A stretch of DNA of 64,000 nucleotides. It comes from Yinghuangia sp035454725 (GTDB lineage: Bacteria > Actinomycetota > Actinomycetes > Streptomycetales > Streptomycetaceae). The position numbers and the translations under genes were made by a program. Location of the stretch: contig NZ_JBPKBI010000003.1 in the NCBI RefSeq assembly GCF_051388935.1, positions 1 to 64,000 on the forward strand. Direction: 5' to 3'. Positions 36,478-46,014 of the stretch are shown here, one piece after another. Below the pieces are notes generated by a model, which was not told the DNA's origin, did not search any database, and saw only the letters and a program-made list of their open reading frames with translations. Numbering within the stretch: the first letter of the stretch is position 1; each line of letters starts with the position of its first letter.

Positions 36478-39252
36478 ATGCGCCGTGTCGGTTTTCCGTT
36501 TCGTCGTCTGCTCGCGGTTTCGTGCCTGGGGGCGGCGTTGGTCGCCGGGGCCGGGCCTCTGCAACCGTCGCGGGCCGCCGCCGACTCCCCCGCCCGCTGG
36601 GTTCCCTCCGAGGCCGACCACTACGTCAACTATGTGGCTCCGCGCGAGAACCTGCCGCCTGATCCACATGCTGTGGACAACGCGAGACGATCCCGCATCG
36701 ACGCCGCGGCGCGGCAAGCCCGGGAGTTGGACCGGAAGTTCGCAGGCGGCAATCCCCCGGCGGCACGCGGCCTCGCCGCGATCGAGGCGGAGGCGACCGC
36801 GACCGGCCGCAGCCCGCGGGAGATCCGCGCGGAACAGGAACGCCGCGCCGGGCGCGACGCCGACGCGCCGCACGAAGCCCAACTACTCACGCTCCTCGTC
36901 GAGTTCAACGACCAGGCGAACGACGACTTCTCCGGCTTCCGGCGTCCGACCAGCGTCGCCGACCCCACATGTGTGACCGAACCGCCGGGCACCGTCATGA
37001 ACGGGCCGCTGCACAACCGGCTCCCCGACCCGGCCGGCACCGACGACAACAACTCGATGTGGGTGCCGGACTTCTCACCCGCCTACTACAACGCGCTGCT
37101 CTACTCCGAGACCGGCCTGACCGACCGGGTGCGCCCCGAGCTGACCGGCCCGGACGGCAGGCCCGGCGTGGACCTCACCGGTCTGACCATGCGCAACTTC
37201 TATTACGAGATGTCGAAGGGCGCGTACCGCGTCGGCGGTCAGGCCGTCGGTTGGGTGAAGGTGCCGCACTCCGAGGCCTGGTACGCCGCCGGCCACTGCG
37301 ACGCCCCGCGCCAGGACAACAGCGGCCATCCCGGCAACCCGCGCGGCATGAGGCAGTTCGTCACCGACGCGGTCGACGCCCTGGCCGCGGCGCAGCCCCA
37401 CTTCCCGTGGTCCGACTACGACCGCGAAGACCTCGGTGACGCCGACCACGACGGCGACCTGCGCGAACCCGACGGCGTGGTCGACCACTTGGTCCTTGTG
37501 CACGCCGGTCGCGACAAGTCGGCGGGCGGCGGCGCCGAGGGCACGTACGCGATCTGGGCGCACGCGGGCAACGTGCTGCGGGGCCACCAAGTACCCGGCA
37601 CCGACCTCAAGGTGGCGAACTACATCGTGCAGCCGGAGGATTCCGGAGTGGGTGTCTTCGCCCATGAGTTCGGGCACGATCTCGGGCTGCCCGACCTGTA
37701 CGACAACTTCAGCGGCGGCGAAACCGACGTCGATTTCTGGGACTTGATGGCGTCGGGGTCGCACAGCGGGCCCTTGTTCCAGTCGATGCCCGCGCACATG
37801 GGCGCATGGTCGAAGTACGTGCTCGGCTGGACCGAGCCGGAACGCATCGAGGTCGGCGACGCCCAGCGCGCGCTGATTCTCGGCTCCGCCGCGAAACCCC
37901 TTGCCGGCACGCACGATTCCGTCCGCGTCGACCTCCCGGCCGAGACCGTCCGCATCGGTGCGCCGCACTCCGGCTCCGGCATGTGGTACTCCGGGCGCGA
38001 CCAGGAGTGGGCGGACACCGCGATCGTCCGCGATGTCGCCGTACCGGCCGGTGCCCGCGATGCCGCGCTGTGGATGTGGAACGACTATGTGATCGAGGAG
38101 GACTGGGACTTCGGTTTTGTCGAGGTGTCCGCCGACAACGGCGCCACCTGGGCGCAACTGCCGGTGTTCGACGAGGCCGGCAGCCCGGTGACGACGCCGA
38201 CCGACTACCCGGACCCGAACCGCAACCTGGCGGAGTTCCGCAAGACCAACGCCCTCACCGGCGACAGCGGCGGCTGGCGGCACGACCGCGTCGACCTCAC
38301 CGCCTACGCGGGCCGCACGGTGCAGGTGCGGCTCGGCCTCATGACGGACGCCGCGTTCGCCGAACGGGGTTGGTTCGCCGACGACTTCGCGCTCGTCGTG
38401 GACGGCGCGACGGTGTGGTCCGACGACGTCGAGAACGGCGACGCGGGCTGGCGCACGATGCTCGGCACGTCCACGATCACGCGCGGCGAAGGCTGGTCGC
38501 GTACGTCCGGCTCGATGCAACGCGAGCAGTACTACCTGCTGGAGTGGCGCACGCCGACCGGCTTCGACGAGGGCCTGCGGTACGCGTACACGACTGTGCG
38601 CGGCGTCGGCGACGGGAAGGGCACGAAGGTGGCGCCCCTCCCCTACAACGTGCCGGGCCTGCTGGTGTGGCTGCGGGACGCCGAGTACCAGAGCAACGGC
38701 GTGCGGTTCGCGCTGGACGCCCCGCCGAGCCACGGGCCGAAGGGGTCGGTGCTGCTGGTCGACGCGCACGTGGATCCGCTGCGGTGGAGCGGCGAGGCGG
38801 GCGAGCACTACACGAGCACCCGCAACCCGCTGAAGAACCTGGAGAACCGCGCGCAGTCCTCGAACGCCGCCTTCTCACCCGACCCCACGGCTCCCTTCGA
38901 GGCGTGCCACACGCGGGGTGAGTGGTGCCAGGAGTTCCCGCCGCTCGCCGGGCAGCCGGCGTTCACGGACGAACGCGGCTGGGTCGCGGGCGTCGAATAC
39001 CTCGACGGGAAGCCGGTCGACCGGCTCCGCGACGGCGGCACGGTGGTCCCGGCCCGCGAGCCGTACTCGACCCGGGTCGTCCTGCCGGACGGGACACCGG
39101 ACACCGCGCATTACGGGGTGCCGTACGGCGGTTCCGTGCTGGGCACCGGCGACCCCGGCCCGGAGCGGGCGTACGGTGTCACCGCCCGGGTCGTGGGCGT
39201 CCTGGGCGCGGACCGCGGGGCGATTGTGCAGGTCGACCCGGCGCGTCGGTAG
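36478..39252 (+). CDS. Secreted M6-family metalloprotease (immune inhibitor A-like)
   Basis: A 924-residue secreted zinc protease. ATG 36478 with AGGAG upstream gives a clear signal peptide (RRLLAVSCLGAALVAGAGP, cleavage probably after SRAAA). A propeptide-like region follows. The M6 catalytic domain contains HEFGHDLGLPDLYDNF, the zinc-binding HExxH with the family's extended G-x-x-D. After it come beta-rich C-terminal domains including an immune inhibitor A-like segment (WFADDFALVVDG). Length is typical. It is set between xseA and xseB, only 20 bases before xseB. It may degrade extracellular proteins for nutrition or development. Confidence 0.92.
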   Translation: MRRVGFPFRRLLAVSCLGAALVAGAGPLQPSRAAADSPARWVPSEADHYVNYVAPRENLPPDPHAVDNARRSRIDAAARQARELDRKFAGGNPPAARGLAAIEAEATATGRSPREIRAEQERRAGRDADAPHEAQLLTLLVEFNDQANDDFSGFRRPTSVADPTCVTEPPGTVMNGPLHNRLPDPAGTDDNNSMWVPDFSPAYYNALLYSETGLTDRVRPELTGPDGRPGVDLTGLTMRNFYYEMSKGAYRVGGQAVGWVKVPHSEAWYAAGHCDAPRQDNSGHPGNPRGMRQFVTDAVDALAAAQPHFPWSDYDREDLGDADHDGDLREPDGVVDHLVLVHAGRDKSAGGGAEGTYAIWAHAGNVLRGHQVPGTDLKVANYIVQPEDSGVGVFAHEFGHDLGLPDLYDNFSGGETDVDFWDLMASGSHSGPLFQSMPAHMGAWSKYVLGWTEPERIEVGDAQRALILGSAAKPLAGTHDSVRVDLPAETVRIGAPHSGSGMWYSGRDQEWADTAIVRDVAVPAGARDAALWMWNDYVIEEDWDFGFVEVSADNGATWAQLPVFDEAGSPVTTPTDYPDPNRNLAEFRKTNALTGDSGGWRHDRVDLTAYAGRTVQVRLGLMTDAAFAERGWFADDFALVVDGATVWSDDVENGDAGWRTMLGTSTITRGEGWSRTSGSMQREQYYLLEWRTPTGFDEGLRYAYTTVRGVGDGKGTKVAPLPYNVPGLLVWLRDAEYQSNGVRFALDAPPSHGPKGSVLLVDAHVDPLRWSGEAGEHYTSTRNPLKNLENRAQSSNAAFSPDPTAPFEACHTRGEWCQEFPPLAGQPAFTDERGWVAGVEYLDGKPVDRLRDGGTVVPAREPYSTRVVLPDGTPDTAHYGVPYGGSVLGTGDPGPERAYGVTARVVGVLGADRGAIVQVDPARR

Positions 39253-39272
39253 GGCCGCCTAGGCTGGTCGCC

Positions 39273-39506
39273 ATGACCGAGAAGAATGCGGACGCGGACG
39301 CGGCGGGCTCCCCGGAGGAGTCGCTGGGGTATGAGCAGGCCCGCGACGAGCTTGTCGAGGTCGTCCGCAGGCTGGAGACCGGGGGGATCACGCTGGAGGA
39401 GTCCCTCGCGCTGTGGGAGCGCGGGGAGAAGCTGGCCGCGGTGTGTCAGCAGTGGCTCGACGGCGCGCGCGCCCGGCTCGACGCGGTGGTGAAAGAGCAG
39501 GAATAG
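39273..39506 (+). CDS. xseB: Exodeoxyribonuclease VII small subunit
   Basis: A 77-residue small subunit of exonuclease VII, with the family core LGYEQARDELVEVVRRLETG and GITLEESLALWERGEKLA. It would bind the large subunit encoded at 30974, about 7 kb upstream. In most bacteria, including Streptomyces, the two genes touch. Here xseB lies 20 bases after the protease gene and may depend on that gene's promoter or on its own within the protease. A very strong hairpin follows 6 bases after the stop. Confidence 0.95.
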   Translation: MTEKNADADAAGSPEESLGYEQARDELVEVVRRLETGGITLEESLALWERGEKLAAVCQQWLDGARARLDAVVKEQE

Positions 39507-39512
39507 CTTGAT

Positions 39513-39558
39513 CGAGACGCACGGGAACCGGCGGTCGCGCCGGTTCCCGTGCGTCTCG
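39513..39558. terminator. Strong bidirectional terminator hairpin
   Basis: Perfect 21-base arms (39513-39533 and 39538-39558; inner part GGGAACCGGCG/CGCCGGTTCCC) with a 4-base loop, between the convergent xseB and a small membrane-protein gene. Confidence 0.8.
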
Positions 39559-39572
39559 GTGTCAACCGTCTG

Positions 39573-39785
39573 TCACCCGTCCGCCAGTGCGACGGCGATC
39601 GTCAGGCCGAGCATCACCACCGCGGCGAGTATGCCGAACACGACCCACCGCAGCCGGGGCAGCACCTCCCACCCTTCGCCCGGTCTGGTGTCGACCGGGC
39701 GCCACCGCCGCGCCGCACGGAGCACGTGACCGGTCACGGGACCGGTCACAGGGCCGGTCACAGGGCGACTCGCAGGACGCGTCAC
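39573..39785 (-). CDS. Small membrane protein coupled to a GNAT gene
   Basis: A 70-residue protein. The GTG at 39783-39785 overlaps the upstream acetyltransferase stop as GTGA. The N-terminus holds repeated PVTG units (RPVTGPVTGPVTGHV) encoded by short direct DNA repeats. A basic stretch follows, then one C-terminal membrane span (LRWVVFGILAAVVMLGLTIAVAL). The hydrophobic tail at the end would suit a tail-anchored protein. Function unknown. Confidence 0.6.
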   Translation of the reverse strand: MTRPASRPVTGPVTGPVTGHVLRAARRWRPVDTRPGEGWEVLPRLRWVVFGILAAVVMLGLTIAVALADG

Positions 39786-40288
39786 AGGGCGACCCACGCC
39801 GGCACATACGGTTGCCCGGCCGCGTTGGCCTCCGCCTTGGCAGTCAGCCAGGCGGGGTCGTAGCGCAGGTGGAGGTGCGGTTCGCTGTCGACGACCGACC
39901 GGCTGCCGAGGGCGGCGAAGCCGCGTTGTTCGAACCACGGCGCGCTGCGTACGAAAACGTCGGCGACGATCGGGCGGCCTTCCGCGAGGGTGACGGCGTG
40001 TTCGAGGAGAGTGGTGGCGTATCCCTTGCGGCGCTCCTTGGTCGCGGTGCACAGGCGGCTCAGGCGCAGGAATCCCGAGGAGTCCTCGGTCAAGCGCAGC
40101 GTTGCCACCGGTACGCCGTCGCGCTCGGCCCACACGTGCAAGGTGTCGGGTTCGATGTCGAGTCCGTCGGGTTCGTGGCGAGCCCGCTGGCGGGCGACCA
40201 CGAAGACCTGGCTGCGCAGCGCGAGCAGGCGATACAGCCGCTCGGCGCTCAGCTCGGCGAGGCTTCCGCAGAAGTACGAGACATCCAC
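39782..40288 (-). CDS. GNAT family N-acetyltransferase (ElaA-like)
   Basis: A 168-residue acetyltransferase. The N-terminus (LYRLLALRSQVFVVARQ) and the acetyl-CoA loop (LRLSRLCTATKERRKGYATTLLEHAV, i.e. the R/Q-x-x-G-x-G/A region as RRKGYA) match the ElaA subgroup of GNAT proteins. The C-terminal WFEQRGFAALGSR is the usual GNAT beta-alpha-beta end. Substrate cannot be predicted. It is translationally coupled to the small membrane protein downstream. Confidence 0.85.
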   Translation of the reverse strand: MDVSYFCGSLAELSAERLYRLLALRSQVFVVARQRARHEPDGLDIEPDTLHVWAERDGVPVATLRLTEDSSGFLRLSRLCTATKERRKGYATTLLEHAVTLAEGRPIVADVFVRSAPWFEQRGFAALGSRSVVDSEPHLHLRYDPAWLTAKAEANAAGQPYVPAWVAL

Positions 40289-40570
40289 TGCCGAAGGCTG
40301 ACATTTGGATCAAGACATCCGGGCGACTCCGGGGTGAACTTCCGATGCCACCCCACCAAACCGTCGGAAGAAGGTGTTCCGCCACCCGCAACCTGGCAGG
40401 TGTCTGCGCTGGTCACACGCCTGCGCACATGATCGTCCGCACGGACGGGACGGACTCGACCGGCAGGTCGGACCGCGCGTATGGGACCGCTCGTGACGGA
40501 CCGCTCGTACCGGAACGTTCGGCCGGGCCGTTCCGCCGGACCCCCGTACCGGGCCGATCCGCCGGACCGC

Positions 40571-41155
40571 TCAGGGGGCCGTTGTGGCGGCCGGGATCGG
40601 TCCCATGCCGGGCAGCGGGGTCGCGGGGCGGAGCGCTGCCGCGAGGGTGGCGAGGTCCTCGTAGGTCGCGGTGCCGGTGACCATGGTCGTCACACCGTTC
40701 TCGACGCGCACGAGCGAGCGGTATTTGGGGCCGTCGTACGACTTCCACTGCTCCCCGGCCACGTCGACGAAGCCGACGGGCCTGCCGTTCTTGCCCTTGT
40801 CCTTGACGAAGTCGTCCGGCGTCCCGTTGCCCTGCTCGACCGCCGCGTACTCGTCGGCCGGGTTGATGAACCCGATGTGCCACGTGGTCTCGTCCGGGTC
40901 GGTGCCGTCGAAGTAGGCGGAGGTCGGGCGCCAGCGTTCGGCCAGGCCCTCGGGGGCGAGCAGCGGGTACGGCGCGACCTGGCTCGCCTGCTGGAACTTC
41001 AGCGTGTAGTCGATCGGCTTGACCGGGTCCTGCTCGCTGTGCCGCCCGAAGAGCAGCAGCAGCACGACGACGATGCCGACGGCCCCGAGCGAGAACACCA
41101 TGTCCCGGACGGTCTCCAGCCCACGCTTCTTTGCCACGGCACCATCGTCCCCCAT
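40571..41155 (-). CDS. DUF4245 membrane-anchored protein
   Basis: A 194-residue protein starting at the ATG at 41153-41155; a GTG at 41137 with GGGGGA upstream is an alternative. One span near residues 20-40 (MVFSLGAVGIVVVLLLLFG) leaves a 150-residue outside domain (YPLLAPEGLAERWRPTSAYF, TWHIGFINPADEYAAVEQGN, GEQWKSYDGPKYRSLVR), matching the actinobacterial DUF4245 family. It is found next to glpX in Streptomyces. Role unknown. It is divergent from the molybdate operon, and the shared 103-base spacer contains an inverted repeat. Confidence 0.85.
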   Translation of the reverse strand: MGDDGAVAKKRGLETVRDMVFSLGAVGIVVVLLLLFGRHSEQDPVKPIDYTLKFQQASQVAPYPLLAPEGLAERWRPTSAYFDGTDPDETTWHIGFINPADEYAAVEQGNGTPDDFVKDKGKNGRPVGFVDVAGEQWKSYDGPKYRSLVRVENGVTTMVTGTATYEDLATLAAALRPATPLPGMGPIPAATTAP

Positions 41156-41190
41156 GCCCCGGAATGCCCCCGCAGCGGGTGTGCTGCTAC

Positions 41191-41231
41191 CGCATATGCA
41201 AGGTGAAAAGCGATTACCCCTTGCAGATGCG
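41191..41231 (+). promoter_or_regulatory. Inverted-repeat operator of the molybdate operon
   Basis: CGCATATGCAAGG (41191-41203) and CCTTGCAGATGCG (41219-41231) are inverted with 12 of 13 matches, centres 28 bases apart. The right arm covers the -35 element of the adjoining promoter, so a bound regulator should block transcription. Confidence 0.7.
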
Positions 41232-41249
41232 AGAGGATATTGCTGTAAC
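41221..41249 (+). promoter_or_regulatory. Promoter of the molybdate operon, apparently leaderless
   Basis: TTGCAG (41221-41226), 17 bases, TGTAAC (41244-41249). Transcription would begin about 41256-41259, at or next to the ATG at 41259, giving an mRNA with no leader; no ribosome-binding site is seen before that ATG. Confidence 0.6.
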
Positions 41250-41258
41250 GTCCCGCAC

Positions 41259-41660
41259 ATGCCTGTCTACCGCATGGGCCGGGTGGCCCAGCTTCTCGGG
41301 GTGAGCCCGGACACCGCACGCCGCTGGGCGGACTCCGGACGCCTGCCCACGTCCCGCGACGACCACGGTCACCGGGTCGTCGAGGGTGCCGCGCTCGCGG
41401 CGTTCGCGGTGTCGCTGGCCGAGGAGTCGGGCGCCGGGGTACCGGACAGCCCCCGGCCGACCTCGGCCCGCAATTCGTTCCCCGGCATCGTCACCAAGGT
41501 GATCCTGGGCGACGTCGCGGCGCAGGTGGAGATCCAGGCGGGGCCGCACCGGGTGGTCTCGCTGCTGACCCGCGAGGCCGTCGAGGAACTGGGCCTGGTG
41601 CCCGGTGTCGAGGCGGTCGCGTCGGTCAAGTCGACAAGCGTCACCGTGGAACTGCCATGA
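41259..41660 (+). CDS. HTH-Mop molybdate-responsive regulator
   Basis: A 133-residue two-domain protein. Residues 1-48 are a MerR/excisionase-type helix-turn-helix (YRMGRVAQLLGVSPDTARRW). Residues 66-133 form a Mop/TOBE molybdate-binding domain (RNSFPGIVTKVILGDVAAQVEI, LGLVPGVEAVASVKSTSVTV). This is a compact ModE-like arrangement: bound molybdate would switch repression of the modABC genes that follow. The gene overlaps modA by ATGA and is preceded by the inverted repeat and promoter described. Direct molybdate binding is inferred from the fold. Confidence 0.88.
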   Translation: MPVYRMGRVAQLLGVSPDTARRWADSGRLPTSRDDHGHRVVEGAALAAFAVSLAEESGAGVPDSPRPTSARNSFPGIVTKVILGDVAAQVEIQAGPHRVVSLLTREAVEELGLVPGVEAVASVKSTSVTVELP

Positions 41661-42469
41661 CGATCGGGAACACCGAGGCGACTGCGGGGACATGGCGGCG
41701 TGCCGCCGCCCCGACGGCCGTCGCCGCCGCGCTCGCGCTGGTGTCGGCGGGATGCGGCGGCGGGGACGACGAGCCCGCGTCCGGCGCGTCTTCCGGGACG
41801 CGGCCCTCCACGATCACCGTGCTGGCCGCCGCCTCGCTGACCGGGGCGTTCAACGAGGCGTCCGAGGTCTATGCGAACAACCACAAGGACCAGACGGTCA
41901 AGTTCTCGTTCGCCGGCTCCCAGGAGCTCGCGGCGCAGGTCAGGCAGGGGGCCCCGGCGGACGTCATCGCCACCGCGGACACCAGGACCATGGACGGTCT
42001 GGCCGGCGAGGTCACCGATCCGCAGGTCTTCGCGAAGAACAAGCTGACGATCATCGTCGCGCCGGGCAACCCCGAGGGCATCACATCGCTCGCCGACCTG
42101 TCGCGCGGCGACCTGACCGTGGTGCTCGCCGGCCCGACCGTCCCGGTGGGGCGCTACGCTCGCGAGTCGCTGGCGAAGGCGGGGATCGAGGTCAGGCCGA
42201 AGTCGGAGGAGACCGACGTCAAGGCCATCGTGACGCGCGTGCGCATGGGCGAGGCGGACGCGGGGATTGTGTACACGACCGACGCCTCCGCCGCGGGTGA
42301 CGACGTCGCGTCGGTGGAGATCCCGGAGCAGTTCAACGTGGTCGCGTCCTACCCTGTCGCGGTGATCAAGGACAGCGGCAAGCAGGGCCCGGCGAACGCG
42401 TTCGCGCGGTGGCTGCTGACCCCCGAGGCGCGGCAGGTCCTCGCGAAGTACGGTTTCGTGGCGCCATGA
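41657..42469 (+). CDS. modA: Molybdate-binding lipoprotein
   Basis: A 270-residue binding protein for molybdate (perhaps also tungstate). A signal region ends in a lipobox at Cys33 (LVSAGC). The mature protein begins with TITVLAAASLTGAFNEASEVY and has FSFAGSQELAAQVRQGAPADV and ADAGIVYTTDA, all typical of ModA. The start overlaps the regulator stop by four bases and the end overlaps modB in the same way. It should deliver oxyanion to ModB/ModC for molybdenum-cofactor enzymes. Confidence 0.95.
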   Translation: MTIGNTEATAGTWRRAAAPTAVAAALALVSAGCGGGDDEPASGASSGTRPSTITVLAAASLTGAFNEASEVYANNHKDQTVKFSFAGSQELAAQVRQGAPADVIATADTRTMDGLAGEVTDPQVFAKNKLTIIVAPGNPEGITSLADLSRGDLTVVLAGPTVPVGRYARESLAKAGIEVRPKSEETDVKAIVTRVRMGEADAGIVYTTDASAAGDDVASVEIPEQFNVVASYPVAVIKDSGKQGPANAFARWLLTPEARQVLAKYGFVAP

Positions 42470-43385
42470 CCGCTCCCCGGGATCATGGGATGGACAGTGC
42501 CGTGGAACGGCACTCCCTTGATCCCGGTCGCCCACGGACTCCGCGGCCGCGTGTTCCGCTCCTGCTGTGGGTTCCGGCGGTGGTCGGGCTCGCGTTCGTC
42601 GTCCTCCCGCTCGTCGGTCTGCTCGTGCGCGCGCCGTGGCAGTCGGTGCCGGAACGGCTGGGCGACCCGGCCGTACGCACCGCGCTGCGGCTGTCTCTCC
42701 AGTGCTCGTTCGGGGCGCTCGGCATCAGCCTGGTGCTCGGGGTGCCGCTCGCGTGGCTGCTTGCCCGTGTCGACTTCCCCGGCAAGTCCCTCGTCCGTGC
42801 GCTCGTGCTGCTGCCGCTCGTGCTGCCGCCCGTCGTCGGGGGTGTCGCGCTGCTGCTCGCGTTCGGCCGCAAGGGGCTGCTCGGGCCGTGGCTGGAGGCG
42901 ATGGGCGTACGGCTCACCTTCTCCATGACAGGCGCGATGCTGGCCGGGGCGTTCGTCGCGCTGCCGTTCCTGGTGCTGTCGGTCGAGGGTGCCATCGCCG
43001 GCCTCGACCGCCGCTACGAGGAGACCGCAGCCACCCTGGGCGCCGGGCCGCTGCGGGTCTTCGCGACGGTCACACTGCCGCTCATCGCCCCCGGGCTGGC
43101 GGCCGGCGCGGCACTGGCGTGGGCGCGCGCGCTGGGCGAGTTCGGCGCCACGATCACGTTCGCCGGGAACCTGCCGGGCGAGACCCAGACCCTGCCGCTG
43201 GCGGTGTACCTGATGTTGCAGGACGATCCGGACACCGCCGTCGCGGTGAGCCTGCTGCTGCTCGTCGTCTCGGTCGTCGTGCTGGTGACGCTGCGCGGAC
43301 GCTGGCTGTCCCCGGCGAAGGACACGCTGCGCGGGCGGCGTTCGGCGGCACGTTCGGCAGCGTCCGCCGAAACAGGGCAGACGTC

Positions 43386-43389
<4 letters not shown>
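42466..43389 (+). CDS. modB: Molybdate ABC transporter permease
   Basis: A 307-residue permease with about six spans. The family motif EETAATLGAGPLRVFATVTLPL, the loop docking on ModC, and ARALGEFGATITFAGN are clear. The N-terminus has about 30 extra polar residues before the first span. It overlaps modA and modC by ATGA at each end, so all four genes of the operon are translated as a coupled unit. Confidence 0.95.
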
Positions 43390-44420
<1,031 letters not shown>

Positions 44421-44708
44421 CGTGAGCCACCTCGTACAGCCGTTCGGTTGCCATGCCATGCCCGCGAAAGCCGCAAAACCCCCGTACCGGCGCCCGGATT
44501 CGGCCCTACCTGCGCCGATACCGGTCCGTGCCGATAACATCGGGGCAATCCCGTTGGAATCTTCCGGGCCCGGTGCCGCGTCATCTTGGTGTCAGCAGCG
44601 TCGCCCGACAGCGCCGCCGCCCGCACCGGAGGGACGAGTACGGCCGCCGGGGATCAGGGCACCCTCAAGGTCCCGGATTCGATTCCCCGACAGGAAAGGC
44701 CCGCCACT

Positions 44709-45740
44709 ATGACGGACCAGTCCGTACCGCCGCAGCTCGTCGTCGACCCCGAGGCTCCCGACCGGAACCTCGCCCTCGAACTCGTCCGCGTCACCGAGGC
44801 CGCCGCGATGGCCGCCGGCCGCTGGGTCGGCCGCGGTGACAAGAACGGCGCCGACGGCGCGGCGGTCAAGGCCATGCGCACGCTCATCGGCACGGTGTCG
44901 ATGAACGGCGTCGTGGTGATCGGCGAAGGCGAGAAGGACGACGCGCCGATGCTGTTCAACGGGGAGCGGGTCGGCGACGGCTCCGGTCCCGAGTGCGACG
45001 TCGCGGTCGACCCGGTCGACGGCACGACGCTCACCGCGAAGGGCATGAACAACGCCGTCGCCGTCATGGCGGTCGCCGAGCGCGGCTCCATGTACGACCC
45101 GTCGGCGGTGTTCTACATGGAGAAGCTCGTCACCGGCCCCGAGGCCGCCGACGTGGTCGACCTGACCGTGTCCGTGGGCGAGAACATCCGCCGTGTCGCC
45201 AAGGCCAAGAACTCGACCCCCGAGGACGTCACGGTCTGCATCCTCGACCGGCCGCGCCACGAGTCGATCGTCAAGGAGATCCGCGAGTCGGGCGCGCGCA
45301 TCAAGTTCATCACCGACGGCGACGTGGCCGGCGCGATCATGGCCGCGAAGGACGGCACGGGCGTCGACCTCCTCCTCGGCATCGGCGGTACGCCGGAGGG
45401 CATCATCGCCGCCGCGGCCATCAAGTGCATGGGCGGCGTGATCCAGGGCCGCCTGTGGCCCAAGGACGACGCGGAGCGCCAGAAGGCCATCGACGCCGGC
45501 CACGACCTCGACCGCGTGCTGCTGACCGACGACCTGGTCTCCGGCGACAACGTCTTCTTCGTCGCGACGGGCATCACCGACGGCGAACTGCTGCGCGGCG
45601 TGCGCTACCGCTCCAGCACGGCCCTGACGTCGTCGCTGGTCATGCGCTCCAAGAGCGGCACGATCCGCAACATCGACAGCCAGCACCGCCTGTCGAAGCT
45701 GCGCGCCTACAGCACGATCGACTTCGACCGCGCGCGGTAG
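44709..45740 (+). CDS. glpX: Class II fructose-1,6-bisphosphatase
   Basis: A 343-residue GlpX-type phosphatase for gluconeogenesis. ATG 44709 with AGGAAAGG upstream gives MTDQSVPPQLVVDPEAPDRN. Metal and substrate motifs are intact: VVIGEGEKDDAPMLFNGE and VAVDPVDGTTLTAKG, with GIGGTPEGIIAAAAIKCMGG further on. A longer in-frame ATG at 44586 adds 41 residues lacking family similarity and was not used. In Streptomyces this gene sits in the same neighbourhood. A very strong hairpin follows 67 bases after the stop. Confidence 0.96.
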   Translation: MTDQSVPPQLVVDPEAPDRNLALELVRVTEAAAMAAGRWVGRGDKNGADGAAVKAMRTLIGTVSMNGVVVIGEGEKDDAPMLFNGERVGDGSGPECDVAVDPVDGTTLTAKGMNNAVAVMAVAERGSMYDPSAVFYMEKLVTGPEAADVVDLTVSVGENIRRVAKAKNSTPEDVTVCILDRPRHESIVKEIRESGARIKFITDGDVAGAIMAAKDGTGVDLLLGIGGTPEGIIAAAAIKCMGGVIQGRLWPKDDAERQKAIDAGHDLDRVLLTDDLVSGDNVFFVATGITDGELLRGVRYRSSTALTSSLVMRSKSGTIRNIDSQHRLSKLRAYSTIDFDRAR

Positions 45741-45807
45741 CACGGAAGCGCGCCGCGGTCCCTGCGGCAGCAGGCCGCCGCAGCGCGCTCGGTGAAACTC
45801 CCCGATC

Positions 45808-45849
45808 CGGGGTGGGTGAAATGCCGCAAACGGCATTTCACCCACCCCG
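45808..45849. terminator. Strong terminator hairpin after glpX
   Basis: Perfect 19-base arms (45808-45826 and 45831-45849; inner part GGTGAAATGCCG/CGGCATTTCACC) around CAAA. No T run follows, but stem length is exceptional. Confidence 0.8.
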
Positions 45850-46014
45850 ATCGCGTTCCGGACCTGCTGCTCACCACCCGCCCGCGCCCGGGCCCGTCGC
45901 GCCCACCCGGTGTGGGTTTCGCGCTTTCCCCCTTCAATCCGTTTTTCCGGGTATAGCTGACAGGTTGTCGGCGTGCGCGGTCGCCGGTCGGCCGCAGCGA
46001 TCCTGGAGGAGCGG

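Noticed and set aside
44660..44700. tRNA T-loop-like word GGATTCGATTCC before glpX
   Set aside because: No acceptor stem, anticodon arm or D-arm can be built around it.
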